NCBI GenBank assembly: GCA_013426805.1 | Contig: JACDZG010000038.1 | Coordinates: 1-57,186, forward strand | Direction: 5' to 3' | DNA: 57,186 nucleotides | Source of the DNA: Chromatiaceae bacterium | GTDB lineage: Bacteria; Pseudomonadota; Gammaproteobacteria; Chromatiales; Chromatiaceae | Part shown: positions 39,831 through 48,317 of the stretch, piece by piece | How positions within the stretch are numbered: position 1 is the first letter of the stretch | Layout of the letters: each line of letters begins with the position of its first letter | The notes under the pieces: model-generated | What the model saw: the letters and a program-made list of their open reading frames with translations, nothing else | Databases searched by the model: none | What the model was told of the DNA's origin: nothing | Translations under genes and position numbers: made by a program

Positions 39831-40820
39831 ATGAACGACTTGAATCCCACACCTTACGCCGATCTCAGTCCGGATCTGATCTTGGATGCCGTGGAGTCCA
39901 TCGGTCTGCCCACGGACGGCCACCTGCTGGCGCTCAACAGCTATGAGAATCGGGTCTATCAGGTCGGCATCGACGAGGCCGAGCCGGTGATCGCCAAGTT
40001 CTACCGGCCGGATCGCTGGAGCGACGCCGCCATCTTGGAGGAGCACGCCTTCACCCTGGATTTGGCCGACGCGGAAATCCCGGCAGTCCCGCCCTTCGCG
40101 ACGCTGGGTCGGACCCTGCACGCGCATCGCGGCTACCGCTTCAGCCTGAGCCCGCGCTACGGCGGCCGCTCACCGGAGTTGGACGACGCGCGGGTCCTGG
40201 AGTGGATCGGCCGCCTGATCGGCCGCATCCACGCCATCGGCGCGGTCAGCCCCTTCGCGCATCGCCCGTGCCTGGACATCGCCTCCTTCGGCACCGGCCC
40301 GCGCGATCTGCTGCTCGCCGGCGGCTGGATCCCGCGCGACCTGCTCCCGGCCTATGAATCCGTCGTCGAGATGGCACTGGTCGGCGTGCACGCCTGCTTC
40401 GCGCGAGCGGGCGACTTCGCCATGATCCGGTTGCACGGCGACTGTCACCGCGGCAATCTGCTGTGGACCGACGCCGGTCCGCACTTCGTCGATTTCGACG
40501 ATGCCCGCATGGGACCCGCGGTGCAGGACCTGTGGATGCTGCTCTCCGGGGACCGCGCCGACATGAGCCGTCAGTTGGCGGACGTGCTGGCCGGCTACGA
40601 GGACTTTCAGGAGTTCGACCATCGCGAACTGCACCTGATCGAGGCCCTGCGCACCCTGCGCCAGATCCACTATGCCGCCTGGCTCGCCACCCGCTGGGAA
40701 GACCCCGCCTTCCCCGGCGCCTTTCCCTGGTTCAACACCCAGCACTACTGGCAGGATCACATCCTGGCCCTGCGCGAGCAGATCGCGGCGATGGAGGAAG
40801 GCCCGCTGTGGTCTGCCTGA
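39831..40820 (+). CDS. srkA: stress response kinase SrkA (YihE family)
   Basis: This 329-residue protein has the length and layout of E. coli SrkA. It starts with TPYADLSPDLILDAVESIGL and has LNSYENRVYQVG for nucleotide binding. The catalytic loop is RLHGDCHRGNLLW (Asp near residue 205), and the metal-binding DFDDARMGPAVQDLWMLL is near 222. SrkA phosphorylates proteins on Ser/Thr and protects against stress-induced death. The ATG at 39831 was chosen to match family starts; a GTG and an ATG upstream are possible. No dsbA gene follows, unlike in E. coli. Confidence 0.92.
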   Translation: MNDLNPTPYADLSPDLILDAVESIGLPTDGHLLALNSYENRVYQVGIDEAEPVIAKFYRPDRWSDAAILEEHAFTLDLADAEIPAVPPFATLGRTLHAHRGYRFSLSPRYGGRSPELDDARVLEWIGRLIGRIHAIGAVSPFAHRPCLDIASFGTGPRDLLLAGGWIPRDLLPAYESVVEMALVGVHACFARAGDFAMIRLHGDCHRGNLLWTDAGPHFVDFDDARMGPAVQDLWMLLSGDRADMSRQLADVLAGYEDFQEFDHRELHLIEALRTLRQIHYAAWLATRWEDPAFPGAFPWFNTQHYWQDHILALREQIAAMEEGPLWSA

Positions 40821-40872
40821 GCATCCTCGGATCGGCATGCCGCGAATTAACAAAACGGCTGCGTAACAACCC

Positions 40873-41887
40873 ATGACAAGACCGTCAAGTACCGGTAACG
40901 TTCGCGATCTTTTCACCGACGTTTCTACCGTATCATTCAGGGAACAGTTGATTGAGCGGCAAAACTCACTGTGGCATTCGCTGCGTCTTGCGGGAAACCA
41001 CCCGCGCAGCCACCTGTCTCCCCGCACCACCTATGTCCTCGCGGACGCCATCGAATGGCTCTCCGGGCTTCCGGAAAACAACTTACATGCCGTAGTGACC
41101 GATCCGCCTTACGGCCTGATTGAATATAGTCGCAAGCACCACGACAAACTCAAGAGTGGCAGCGGAGGGGTATGGCGCATTCCACCCTCATTCGATGGCG
41201 CCAAGCGCAAACCCTTGCCGAGGTTTACCGTTCTTTCGCCGGATGAGGTCGTCGGTCTCGATCGTTTTTTTGGCAATCTGGCTGACGCCCTGCTGCGAGT
41301 ATTGGTGCCGGGCGGGCATCTGCTGATTGCCTCCAATCCGCTGCTCTCGACTCTGACCTCTGACCTTTCATGCCATACAGCGCTCCGGGTTTGAAAAGCG
41401 TGGTGAGATCATCCGCCTGGTACAGACACTGCGGGGCGGTGATCGCCCGAAAGGCGCCGAGGACGAATTCCCCGAGGTCTGTATGATGGCCCGCTCCTGC
41501 TGGGAACCCTGGGGCGTTTTCCGCAAACCATTCTCGGGTACCGCCGCCGAGAATCTGCGTCAGTGGGGTACCGGGGGACTACGGCGGATTTCCGGAGACG
41601 AGCCGTTCAAGGACGTGATCGTCTGCTCACCTACGCGCGGGCGCGAGCGCGAGATCGCGCCGCACCCGTCGCTGAAGCCGCAGCGATTCATGCGGCAGGT
41701 GGTCCGGGCCGCCCTCCCGCTAGGCGTCGGCATTGTCTACGACCCGTTTGCCGGGAGCGGCTCAACACTCGCGGCGGCCGAGGCACTCGGCTATATCGCG
41801 ATCGGCACGGATCGCGACGATAACTATCACGCCCTGGCCCGGAAGGCATTCGGACCGCTCTCCTCTTTATCGGTTGGCGACTCATGA
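40873..41887 (+). pseudogene. DNA methyltransferase broken by a 7-base duplication
   Basis: The first frame holds the catalytic motif VVTDPPYGLIEY (DPPY) and a VPGGHLLIASNPLLSTLT segment. It then shifts and stops at 41394. The frame at +1 continues correctly with FHAIQRSGFEKRGEI, and later YDPFAGSGSTLAAAEALGY, the cofactor-binding motif. The break is a tandem repeat CTCTGAC-CTCTGAC at 41351-41364. Removing one copy gives an open frame of 335 residues, a complete beta-class methyltransferase. It overlaps the next gene by ATGA. As written it is inactive, but it could revert by losing seven bases. Confidence 0.85.
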
Positions 41888-42543
41888 CGCCGAAATGCTT
41901 GTTCGATGAATTCGTCGTGGGTTTCCCAGACCGCCGCTTTTCCGCCGGTCTGCTGCTGGCGTTCATCGACCTCTACACTGAACTGGAGATCCCGGATTCG
42001 GAGGTTTCCAGCTATGCCGCGATCGTCGGACGGTTCCCGCGTAAAACAATGACCGGTGCCGGTAAACGTGCTAATACGCTCATTCTCACGAAACCCGACG
42101 GCAAGTCACTGAGTTTACGTCCTTTTTACGACCGTGCCGAACGGTTTTTCCGCGCTGAGCATAAGCGATTCGATTATCCATCCTGTGCACCGCATGCGAC
42201 CCAGGCGTGGGCGGACTACGTTCCGTGGTTAGACGCCTTGGCGACCTATAGCCGAACGGAATTGGCCGTACTTCGTGAACAGGTTGCCAACCACGTATTG
42301 ACGACACTCAAGAACCAGGCCTTCGACCCGGCATCCATCCGGATTGATCCGCCGCTGTTCCGTTTAGTTCTGGAAGGTTTTGATATCACCGCGCGCAAAG
42401 GGGAGCCGACCGGGGCTTCGTACCAAGGCATTGTATTCGGACTGGTTTACTACGCCCATCATGTCGAGAAGAACTCGTCTTTGTCCGAGCGCATCGATAC
42501 CTTCTTGAGGACAGCGAGCGGGAGCAGTCTGCTCGCAACGTGA
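41884..42543 (+). CDS. probable restriction endonuclease partner, apparently truncated
   Basis: The 219-residue protein overlaps the methyltransferase by four bases, so it is its likely partner. I do not recognise it firmly. The segment FDITARKGEPTGASYQGIVFGLVYYAHHVEK resembles the end of an N-terminal domain that I recall preceding a nuclease domain in some restriction enzymes; here it stops soon afterwards. A possible C-terminal remnant (RDESLPYRLQRRLRYDAIK) can be read in another frame at about 42540-42590. No nuclease motif is visible in the 219 residues. Decay of the whole restriction system would fit. Confidence 0.5.
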   Translation: MTPKCLFDEFVVGFPDRRFSAGLLLAFIDLYTELEIPDSEVSSYAAIVGRFPRKTMTGAGKRANTLILTKPDGKSLSLRPFYDRAERFFRAEHKRFDYPSCAPHATQAWADYVPWLDALATYSRTELAVLREQVANHVLTTLKNQAFDPASIRIDPPLFRLVLEGFDITARKGEPTGASYQGIVFGLVYYAHHVEKNSSLSERIDTFLRTASGSSLLAT

Positions 42544-42590
42544 CGAATCGTTGCCGTATCGCCTGCAACGCCGTCTTCGCTATGACGCGA

Positions 42591-43589
42591 TCAAGACCCA
42601 CAACGCGCCCGCAACTGCCCGCAACCGCCGTCGATCGACTGTCCGACCGAGTTGCGCAGGCGGGTGACGATCCCCGCTTGCTGTAACCGGGTGGCCATCG
42701 CCGACGCGTGCTCCCATGAGGGTCGACTGAAACCGAGTCCCTCGTTCGCGTTGTAAGGGATGAAGTTCATCATCGCGTATTTCCCGGTAAGGAGCCGGAT
42801 GATGCCGTTCAGCTCTTCGTCGCTGTCGTTGACGCCGGCAAGCAAGGTCCACTGGTATTGAGTCGGACAGCCGGTCGCGCGGGCGTAGCGCTCAGCCAGA
42901 TCGACCAGGGCTTCCGGATCGATCAACGGCGCCTTGGGCAACAGCCGAGCGCGCAATTCCGCACGCGTGCTGTGCAGTGAAAGGGCCAGCGCCGGTTTCA
43001 CCGGACCTTGCGATAGACGCTCAAAAACGCGCCGGTCGCCGACCGTGGAAAAGACCAGATGCTTGTGCCCGATCGCCCCGACGGTGCCGAGCAGTTCGAT
43101 GGCGTCGAGCACGTTATCGAGGTTATGCGCCGGTTCACCCATGCCCATGAACAAGACCCGCTCGACCGGGCGGCGCGTGCGGGCGAGCGCCACCTGGGCC
43201 ACGATCTCGGCACTGCCGAGTTGGCGCAGCAGGCCGGAGCGCCCGGTCATGCAAAAGCGGCAACCGACCGCGCAGCCAACCTGGGTGGATACGCACAGGC
43301 CATTGCGCGGCAACAAGACGCTCTCGATCAACTGACCGTCGGCCAACGCGACCAAGAGCCGGGCGGAACCGTCGGCATCGGGATGCTCGGACTGCAGCCG
43401 GGCCAGACCCTGCAATTCGCCCATCAAGGCCGGCAGTACCGCGCGCACCCGCAGCGGCAGAAAATCTTCGGCGCGGCGGTGACGGGTATCGACGGACAGA
43501 TCGCGTACCCAGGCCTGCAACACCCGCTGTTCATGACAGTGCTTCGCGCCCTGGGCCCGCAGGCGCTGGCGAATGGAGTCGATACGCAT
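42591..43589 (-). CDS. RlmN-family radical SAM RNA methyltransferase
   Basis: The 332-residue protein is a radical SAM enzyme of the RlmN/Cfr family. The cluster motif is QVGCAVGCRFCMTG with C106, C110 and C113. Other blocks are RVLFMGMGEPAHNLDNVLDAI, NLVFSTVGDR-like LVFSTVGDRRVF and YQWTLLAGVNDSDEEL. The C-terminal SIDGGCGQL has C323, the methyl-carrying Cys. RlmN methylates A2503 of 23S rRNA; this protein is divergent and may be a paralogue with another RNA target. It lies three bases after imuA, where imuB would normally be. Confidence 0.85.
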   Translation of the reverse strand: MRIDSIRQRLRAQGAKHCHEQRVLQAWVRDLSVDTRHRRAEDFLPLRVRAVLPALMGELQGLARLQSEHPDADGSARLLVALADGQLIESVLLPRNGLCVSTQVGCAVGCRFCMTGRSGLLRQLGSAEIVAQVALARTRRPVERVLFMGMGEPAHNLDNVLDAIELLGTVGAIGHKHLVFSTVGDRRVFERLSQGPVKPALALSLHSTRAELRARLLPKAPLIDPEALVDLAERYARATGCPTQYQWTLLAGVNDSDEELNGIIRLLTGKYAMMNFIPYNANEGLGFSRPSWEHASAMATRLQQAGIVTRLRNSVGQSIDGGCGQLRARCGS

Positions 43590-43592
43590 CGG

Positions 43593-44195
43593 TCAGCCTG
43601 CTGCCAACACCGCCCCGCCGCGAACACCGCGCTGTTTGAGCACCGTCACCCGCCGGCCGTCAGCGATCCGCTCGACTTGCAGGCGTAGCGGAGCAGGCGA
43701 GGGACTGCGGCAGGCCGCCGGATCACGAAACAAAAAAGCCAGCGCGCCGCCGGTCTCAGCGGCCAACTGGAGCCGGCGCAGACGCGTATGATCCCAAGGT
43801 CCACCACCCCATAGCAGCACCGCCGCACAGGCGCCGGAGCGTAGTCCCTGCTCGGCGGCCCAGGTGCACCGCGTACCGGCATTGACGACCACCAACTGTT
43901 CGAGCATCAGACCGTGGGCAGCCAGGGCCGGTGCGAAGGGTTGCCAGGGCGGGTCAACCAGCAGTAGCCAGCGCGGCTCGGCACTGAGCCGCGCCAGGGC
44001 CGGCAGGACCAGCCCGAATCCGTCGCCCATCCGCGCACCGAGCAGTTCGCTTAGACTACCGGGCGGCCAACCGCCCCAGACCAGTTCCTGATCCAATGCC
44101 GCATGCCCGGTGGGCACTCCCGCCGGGATCTGCTCCAGCGCCACCCGGCCGCGCCACAAGTTGGGGTGCCGATCGAGGATCTGTTGGATGGACAT
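43593..44195 (-). CDS. imuA: translesion-synthesis protein ImuA (SulA/RecA-like)
   Basis: ImuA (200 residues) belongs to the ImuA-ImuB-DnaE2 mutagenesis system. It has the RecA-like opening VPTGHAALDQELVWGGWPPGSLSELLG and the later LVDPPWQPFAPALAAHGL, GACAAVLLWG and RLQLAAETGGALAFLFRD blocks. It lies just downstream of lexA on the same strand (38 bases), which is a common arrangement and implies SOS control. The usual next genes, imuB and dnaE2, are not here; an RlmN-like gene takes their place. Whether they exist elsewhere cannot be seen. Confidence 0.9.
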   Translation of the reverse strand: MSIQQILDRHPNLWRGRVALEQIPAGVPTGHAALDQELVWGGWPPGSLSELLGARMGDGFGLVLPALARLSAEPRWLLLVDPPWQPFAPALAAHGLMLEQLVVVNAGTRCTWAAEQGLRSGACAAVLLWGGGPWDHTRLRRLQLAAETGGALAFLFRDPAACRSPSPAPLRLQVERIADGRRVTVLKQRGVRGGAVLAAG

Positions 44196-44233
44196 GGCGG
44201 AAAATGTTGGATCGAAAAGCCTGAAATAAGCGG

Positions 44234-44944
44234 TTAGCCGTCGGTCTGAAGGTCGACCTGCAGGAGCGCGGCCAACCCCAGGCGCAGCACCCCCACGGCG
44301 ATGCCTTCAATGACCAGTTCCTGCTCCCGCAGGTCCACCACGATCGGCGGAAACGCCGGATTCTCCGCCAGGAGTTGCACGCGATGCTCCCAACGGGCAT
44401 GACGGCGCAGCCGCTTGACCGTCACCTCATCGGCAAGCCGCGCGACGACGATCTGACCGTTCTGCGCCTCCGCAGAGGCATGCACGGCAAGCAAATCACC
44501 GTCCAGGATGCCTACGTCGCGCATACTGCTGCCGCGCACCCGCAGTAGGTAGTCCGCCCGCGGACGGAACAAATCGGGGCTGATCCGATGACGGTCCTCG
44601 ACATGCTCCGCGGCCAGAATCGGACTGCCGGCGGCCACCCTCCCGATCACCGGCAGGTCTGCAGCCGCGCCGAACCCGCCCGCCGCGCCGGGGCGCGGAT
44701 CCGCATTCACGCTCCCCTCGACCGCCCCATCCGCAATCAATCGAATCCCCCGCGAGCGCCCGCGCGTGAGTTCGATGACACCATGCCGGGCCAGCGCGCG
44801 CAGGTGGTCCTCCGCGGCATTGACGGAGCGGAATCCCAGGATGCGGGCAATTTCGGCCCGGGTCGGCGGCACGCCGGTCACGCGGATATGACGCCGGATC
44901 AAATCCAGTATCTGGCGCTGACGATCGGTGAGTTGGTCAGTCAC
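44234..44944 (-). CDS. lexA: SOS repressor LexA
   Basis: LexA (236 residues) represses DNA-damage genes. The winged helix is at residues 1-70 ([20 protein letters not shown], then [21 protein letters not shown]). The self-cleavage site is A105-G106 in [13 protein letters not shown]. The catalytic pair is S140 in [12 protein letters not shown] and K177 in EVTVKRLRR. The linker is longer than in E. coli LexA (202 residues). It is probably co-transcribed with imuA. I do not find a clear CTGT-N8-ACAG box upstream, so its own regulation may use a divergent operator. Confidence 0.95.
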   Translation of the reverse strand: MTDQLTDRQRQILDLIRRHIRVTGVPPTRAEIARILGFRSVNAAEDHLRALARHGVIELTRGRSRGIRLIADGAVEGSVNADPRPGAAGGFGAAADLPVIGRVAAGSPILAAEHVEDRHRISPDLFRPRADYLLRVRGSSMRDVGILDGDLLAVHASAEAQNGQIVVARLADEVTVKRLRRHARWEHRVQLLAENPAFPPIVVDLREQELVIEGIAVGVLRLGLAALLQVDLQTDG

Positions 44945-45030
44945 CGTGCTTGGCCTCCGATGGCGCGGTCGACCCGGAAAAAAACCATATCTTTACCCAT
45001 ATCGCGAGCAAAGAATTGCTCTCACGGAGA

Positions 45031-46023
45031 TCATGTTTGCCATTGCCGGATCTCGCGACTCTTTGCAATATACTGTCTGGCTGGATAATCGCGCTTATCC
45101 GCCGGCAGAACAATCGCACTCTTGATGCCTTTGCGAAATGCCGCTAGGCCACCCACCAAACCGCTTTCGCTGAGTCGCATGATCGCCGTAGCGCTGACTT
45201 CGATACGATAGGTTTCATCGAAGCTGATCAGATTCTGATCGTAAGCGCAGTGGTGCAGCGCGCACAAAGCGACACCATTACGCGTTTCGTCCGTACTTGC
45301 ATCTGCAGCTAGTGGAATGATATGGGCAGCCTCGACCAACCTTAGTTGTATACCACAAAAAGCACAGGTTGCCGCGTAGGCGTTTACAACACGACGGCGG
45401 AAATCATACTCACGATATTTTCTCTTGATAGTGACGATGACCTCGCGCCGCTCGAAATTGGCGATCCTGGTCGCAACGTCACGCTCATTCAACGTATCGA
45501 TCGTATTCAGCATCCCTAACGCTTCATCATCAGCCGTAAAACCGTGAAGCGTGGCCAGGTTCGTGCAATATTCGACGAGGAACTCGGGACGAAAACTAAT
45601 CGCGATTTCCCCATTTGCTCGATCATATGCGGAGAATGCCCGGTTGTGCGCATTGAGCAATGCTGCCTCCTTGACTTGAATGGAGGGAGAAGCCGATGCT
45701 TGGCCATCATGTCGACGCATGTCGAACCCGACGAAGACACCGTAACCCTCATGCCAACCAAGTAATAAAGTTATCTCCCCCCTTTCAGCCTTCGGGACCG
45801 CACCAGTGATCTGCACACGGAACTCGTCGGCCGGACGATTCCTGCCGCCTGGTGTACAGTTCCAAATGTAGATGCGAAGACTGATAAAATCCGTGTCTTC
45901 ACGTCTGAACAAGCGCAAACCAAACGGCTGTAATCGATGAACGACAAGCGCCTGCCAACCACTGGCGTAGACCCCGAAAAGAACCCGCTCCAACAGGTCT
46001 TGCTTGCGCAGTGGTGCGCTCAT
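45031..46023 (-). CDS. HNH restriction endonuclease
   Basis: This 330-residue protein has a C-terminal HNH nuclease domain (residues about 210-275): YAATCAFCGIQLRLVEAAHI, then IPLAADASTDETRNGVALCALHHCAYDQ. The two CxxC/CxxH-type zinc ligands and the His-Asn-His order are intact. The N-terminal 200 residues are a specificity domain with no clear match. The ATG overlaps the methyltransferase stop by four bases, so the two form a type II restriction-modification operon, methyltransferase first. GC content is a little below that of the neighbouring housekeeping genes. Confidence 0.85.
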   Translation of the reverse strand: MSAPLRKQDLLERVLFGVYASGWQALVVHRLQPFGLRLFRREDTDFISLRIYIWNCTPGGRNRPADEFRVQITGAVPKAERGEITLLLGWHEGYGVFVGFDMRRHDGQASASPSIQVKEAALLNAHNRAFSAYDRANGEIAISFRPEFLVEYCTNLATLHGFTADDEALGMLNTIDTLNERDVATRIANFERREVIVTIKRKYREYDFRRRVVNAYAATCAFCGIQLRLVEAAHIIPLAADASTDETRNGVALCALHHCAYDQNLISFDETYRIEVSATAIMRLSESGLVGGLAAFRKGIKSAIVLPADKRDYPARQYIAKSREIRQWQT

Positions 46024-46997
46024 TTTTTATCCGGAAACAGTGACATCTGAAAGTTTTCTTTCGCCACTGCACGCGTTGCCCGCTTCGCGAGTTTAACCGG
46101 CAGATCTTTATCTATGAAGCGAAATTTACTGCCCCGCAAATATTCTTCGGAGAGTTCGGTCGCCAGCCACCGGCGCGCCAATTTCTCGGCAACGAATCCG
46201 GTAGTATTGGAGCCAGCGAAGATGTCGTATACCAAGGCGCCTTCATCGGTCAGAAACTTGATAAAAAACTCGGCGAACTGCGGCGGAAAGCGCGCCGGAT
46301 GAACCTTGATGCCATGTTCGCGGCACAGTTGCTGGTAGCGGCCGTTACTGTCGGTATTGGCCAATTCAAGCAGGTTCGGAGGGATCGCGCCGCCGTTGTC
46401 ACGCGAAAATTTCTCCGAGATATCATGTCCGCTCGGCCGCAGTTTCGCCTTGTAGCCGTTCTTCAACAAGCTTTGCATACTGTCGCTGTAAGGCCGCAAC
46501 ACCTGCCGGTTATCGGCCTTGGGATTCGGTGTCTTGGATAACCACCAGACAACATTCACCGAATCCTTGACCCGCACGCGACGCACATTGACCCACTCGG
46601 CCGGTGCCGGCAGGCGTGCCGGGTTATAGTGGTAAAACTCCTGCGCGAGATAAAACCCGGTCTCCTTGACCAGTCGCACCAACAACTCGAACTGGTAAAT
46701 GGAGCGTACGGGGAACCCCGGTTTATAGGCCCCGCCCAGATCGAGAACAAAGGAACCCTCGGCTTTGAGAATCCGATACAACTGCGGGGCGAAGGACATG
46801 AACCAGTCGCAGTATTTGTCTTCTTCCTCATTGCCGTACTCTTTCTTGCGTTTGAGCGCGAAGGGCGGCGAGGTGAGGATCAGGTCCACGGACGCATCAC
46901 GCAGAAAAGGCAAAAACTCCAGGGTATCGCACAGAAAGGCTTCTCCCAAGGCACTGGTATAGTAGGGGTAATATGGGGAATTCCGTTTAAGATACAT
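46020..46997 (-). CDS. type II DNA (cytosine-N4) methyltransferase
   Basis: The 325-residue protein is a beta-class amino-methyltransferase. Catalytic motif IV comes first, LILTSPPFALKRKKEYGN; the SPPF form points to N4-cytosine methylation. The cofactor site is near the end, LVYDIFAGSNTTGFVAEKLAR. The target-recognition region lies between. It protects host DNA from the HNH endonuclease encoded right after it (ATGA overlap). In contrast to the pair at 40873-42543, both genes are intact. The recognition sequence cannot be read from the protein. Confidence 0.9.
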   Translation of the reverse strand: MYLKRNSPYYPYYTSALGEAFLCDTLEFLPFLRDASVDLILTSPPFALKRKKEYGNEEEDKYCDWFMSFAPQLYRILKAEGSFVLDLGGAYKPGFPVRSIYQFELLVRLVKETGFYLAQEFYHYNPARLPAPAEWVNVRRVRVKDSVNVVWWLSKTPNPKADNRQVLRPYSDSMQSLLKNGYKAKLRPSGHDISEKFSRDNGGAIPPNLLELANTDSNGRYQQLCREHGIKVHPARFPPQFAEFFIKFLTDEGALVYDIFAGSNTTGFVAEKLARRWLATELSEEYLRGSKFRFIDKDLPVKLAKRATRAVAKENFQMSLFPDKK

Positions 46998-47182
46998 GGA
47001 GTTGCTCCGAGTTTCCCAGGGCGGGACCGGTCTGATGTCGGGCGATGTCCGTCAGATCCTTTAAAAATGGGGTCCTTGATAGCTGTATTTTTATCCAGAT
47101 TCAGCCATTTTGCAAGCACGCAGCCAAGTGGGGATCGTGCGCGGGACTTGGCACGCGGTGACGGACGCCTTATCTTCCAGTC

Positions 47183-47866
47183 ATGATGAACGACACCAAA
47201 CGCCGCCGGATCTTCGAGCGCCTGCGTGCTGCCAACCCGGCACCGACCACCGAACTGGCGTATCAAAGCCCCTTCGAACTGCTGATCGCCGTCATCCTCT
47301 CCGCCCAAGCGACCGACAAGGCGGTCAACCAGGCCACCGCCCGGCTCTTCCCGGTGGCCAACACACCCCAAGCGATCCTGAACCTGGGCGAGGAGGGGCT
47401 GAAATCCCATATCCGCACCATCGGCCTCTTCAATAGCAAGGCACACAACATCATCAAGACCTGCGAGCACTTGCTGACCACCCACGGCGGCGCAGTGCCC
47501 CGCACGCGCGAGTTGCTGGAAGCGCTGCCCGGCGTGGGCCGCAAGACCGCCAACGTGGTGCTCAATACCGCCTTCGGTGAGCCGACGATGGCGGTCGACA
47601 CTCACATCTTTCGCGTTGGTAACCGCACCCGTATCGCCCCGGGCGCGACACCTCTGGCGGTAGAGCATAAGCTCCTGCGCCACACCCCCCGCGAGTTCCT
47701 CCAGAACGCCCACCACTGGCTGATTCTGCACGGTCGTTACTGCTGCGTGGCACGCACCCCCAAGTGTCCCACCTGTCCCATCGCCGACCTGTGCGAGTTT
47801 CCGGACAAGACTCCGGCGCCGAACGAAGAGAAAAATTCGCACATGAACGCAACTAAACCTGAGTAA
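47183..47866 (+). CDS. nth: endonuclease III
   Basis: Nth (227 residues) is the DNA glycosylase/lyase that removes oxidised pyrimidines. The helix-hairpin-helix is LPGVGRKTANVV with the catalytic K121. D139 lies in AVDTHIFRVGNRT. The iron-sulfur cluster motif is C188-X6-C195-X2-C198-X5-C204. The 23 or so residues after the cluster are longer than in E. coli (211 residues) and look disordered. The start may be either of two adjacent ATG codons. It begins a run of genes on this strand with DUF1841 and queG. Confidence 0.96.
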   Translation: MMNDTKRRRIFERLRAANPAPTTELAYQSPFELLIAVILSAQATDKAVNQATARLFPVANTPQAILNLGEEGLKSHIRTIGLFNSKAHNIIKTCEHLLTTHGGAVPRTRELLEALPGVGRKTANVVLNTAFGEPTMAVDTHIFRVGNRTRIAPGATPLAVEHKLLRHTPREFLQNAHHWLILHGRYCCVARTPKCPTCPIADLCEFPDKTPAPNEEKNSHMNATKPE

Positions 47867-47878
47867 ACGAGGCCCATC

Positions 47879-48313
47879 GTGTTTTCATCAGACCGCCAGA
47901 CCCACCGTCGCGCTTTCGTCGACGCTTGGGCCAAGGCCCGATCAGGTCAGCCCCTCGATCCGGTGGAGGCGCAGATCGTCCAGATCATCCACATGCACCC
48001 GCACTATCAGAGCGCGCTCACCGACCCGGAGCGCGTTCTCCAACGGGACTTCGAGCCCGCGTCGGGTGATGAGAATCCGTTCCTGCACATGGGCCTGCAC
48101 ATCGTCATCCTGGAGCAATTGAGCACCGATCGGCCCGTGGGCATCCGCCGCCTGCATCAGACGCTGAGCGCCGTCACCGGGGATCCGCATACCGCCGATC
48201 ACCGCATGATGGATTGCCTGGCCGCTGGACTTTGGCGCGTCCAACACGAGCGCAAGCCATTTGACGATAAGGATTATTTTACTTGCATCCAGCACGCGGC
48301 CGGAGGTCGGTGA
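47879..48313 (+). CDS. DUF1841 protein
   Basis: The 144-residue protein is a DUF1841 member, common beside nth in gammaproteobacteria. Features are RRAFVDAWAKARSGQPLDPVE, VQIIHMHPHYQSALTDPERV and ENPFLHMGLHIVILEQLSTD. It starts at a GTG 12 bases after nth and is followed by queG after four bases. The His- and Asp-rich core (HMHPHY, HMGLHI) hints at metal binding, but no function is known. The arrangement implies one transcript. Confidence 0.9.
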   Translation: MFSSDRQTHRRAFVDAWAKARSGQPLDPVEAQIVQIIHMHPHYQSALTDPERVLQRDFEPASGDENPFLHMGLHIVILEQLSTDRPVGIRRLHQTLSAVTGDPHTADHRMMDCLAAGLWRVQHERKPFDDKDYFTCIQHAAGGR

Positions 48314-48317
48314 GCAC

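Noticed and set aside
45070-45092. Possible LexA box (CTGT-N8-ATAA) upstream of lexA
   Set aside because: The right half matches only two of four positions, and it lies inside the HNH gene about 130 bases from the lexA start.
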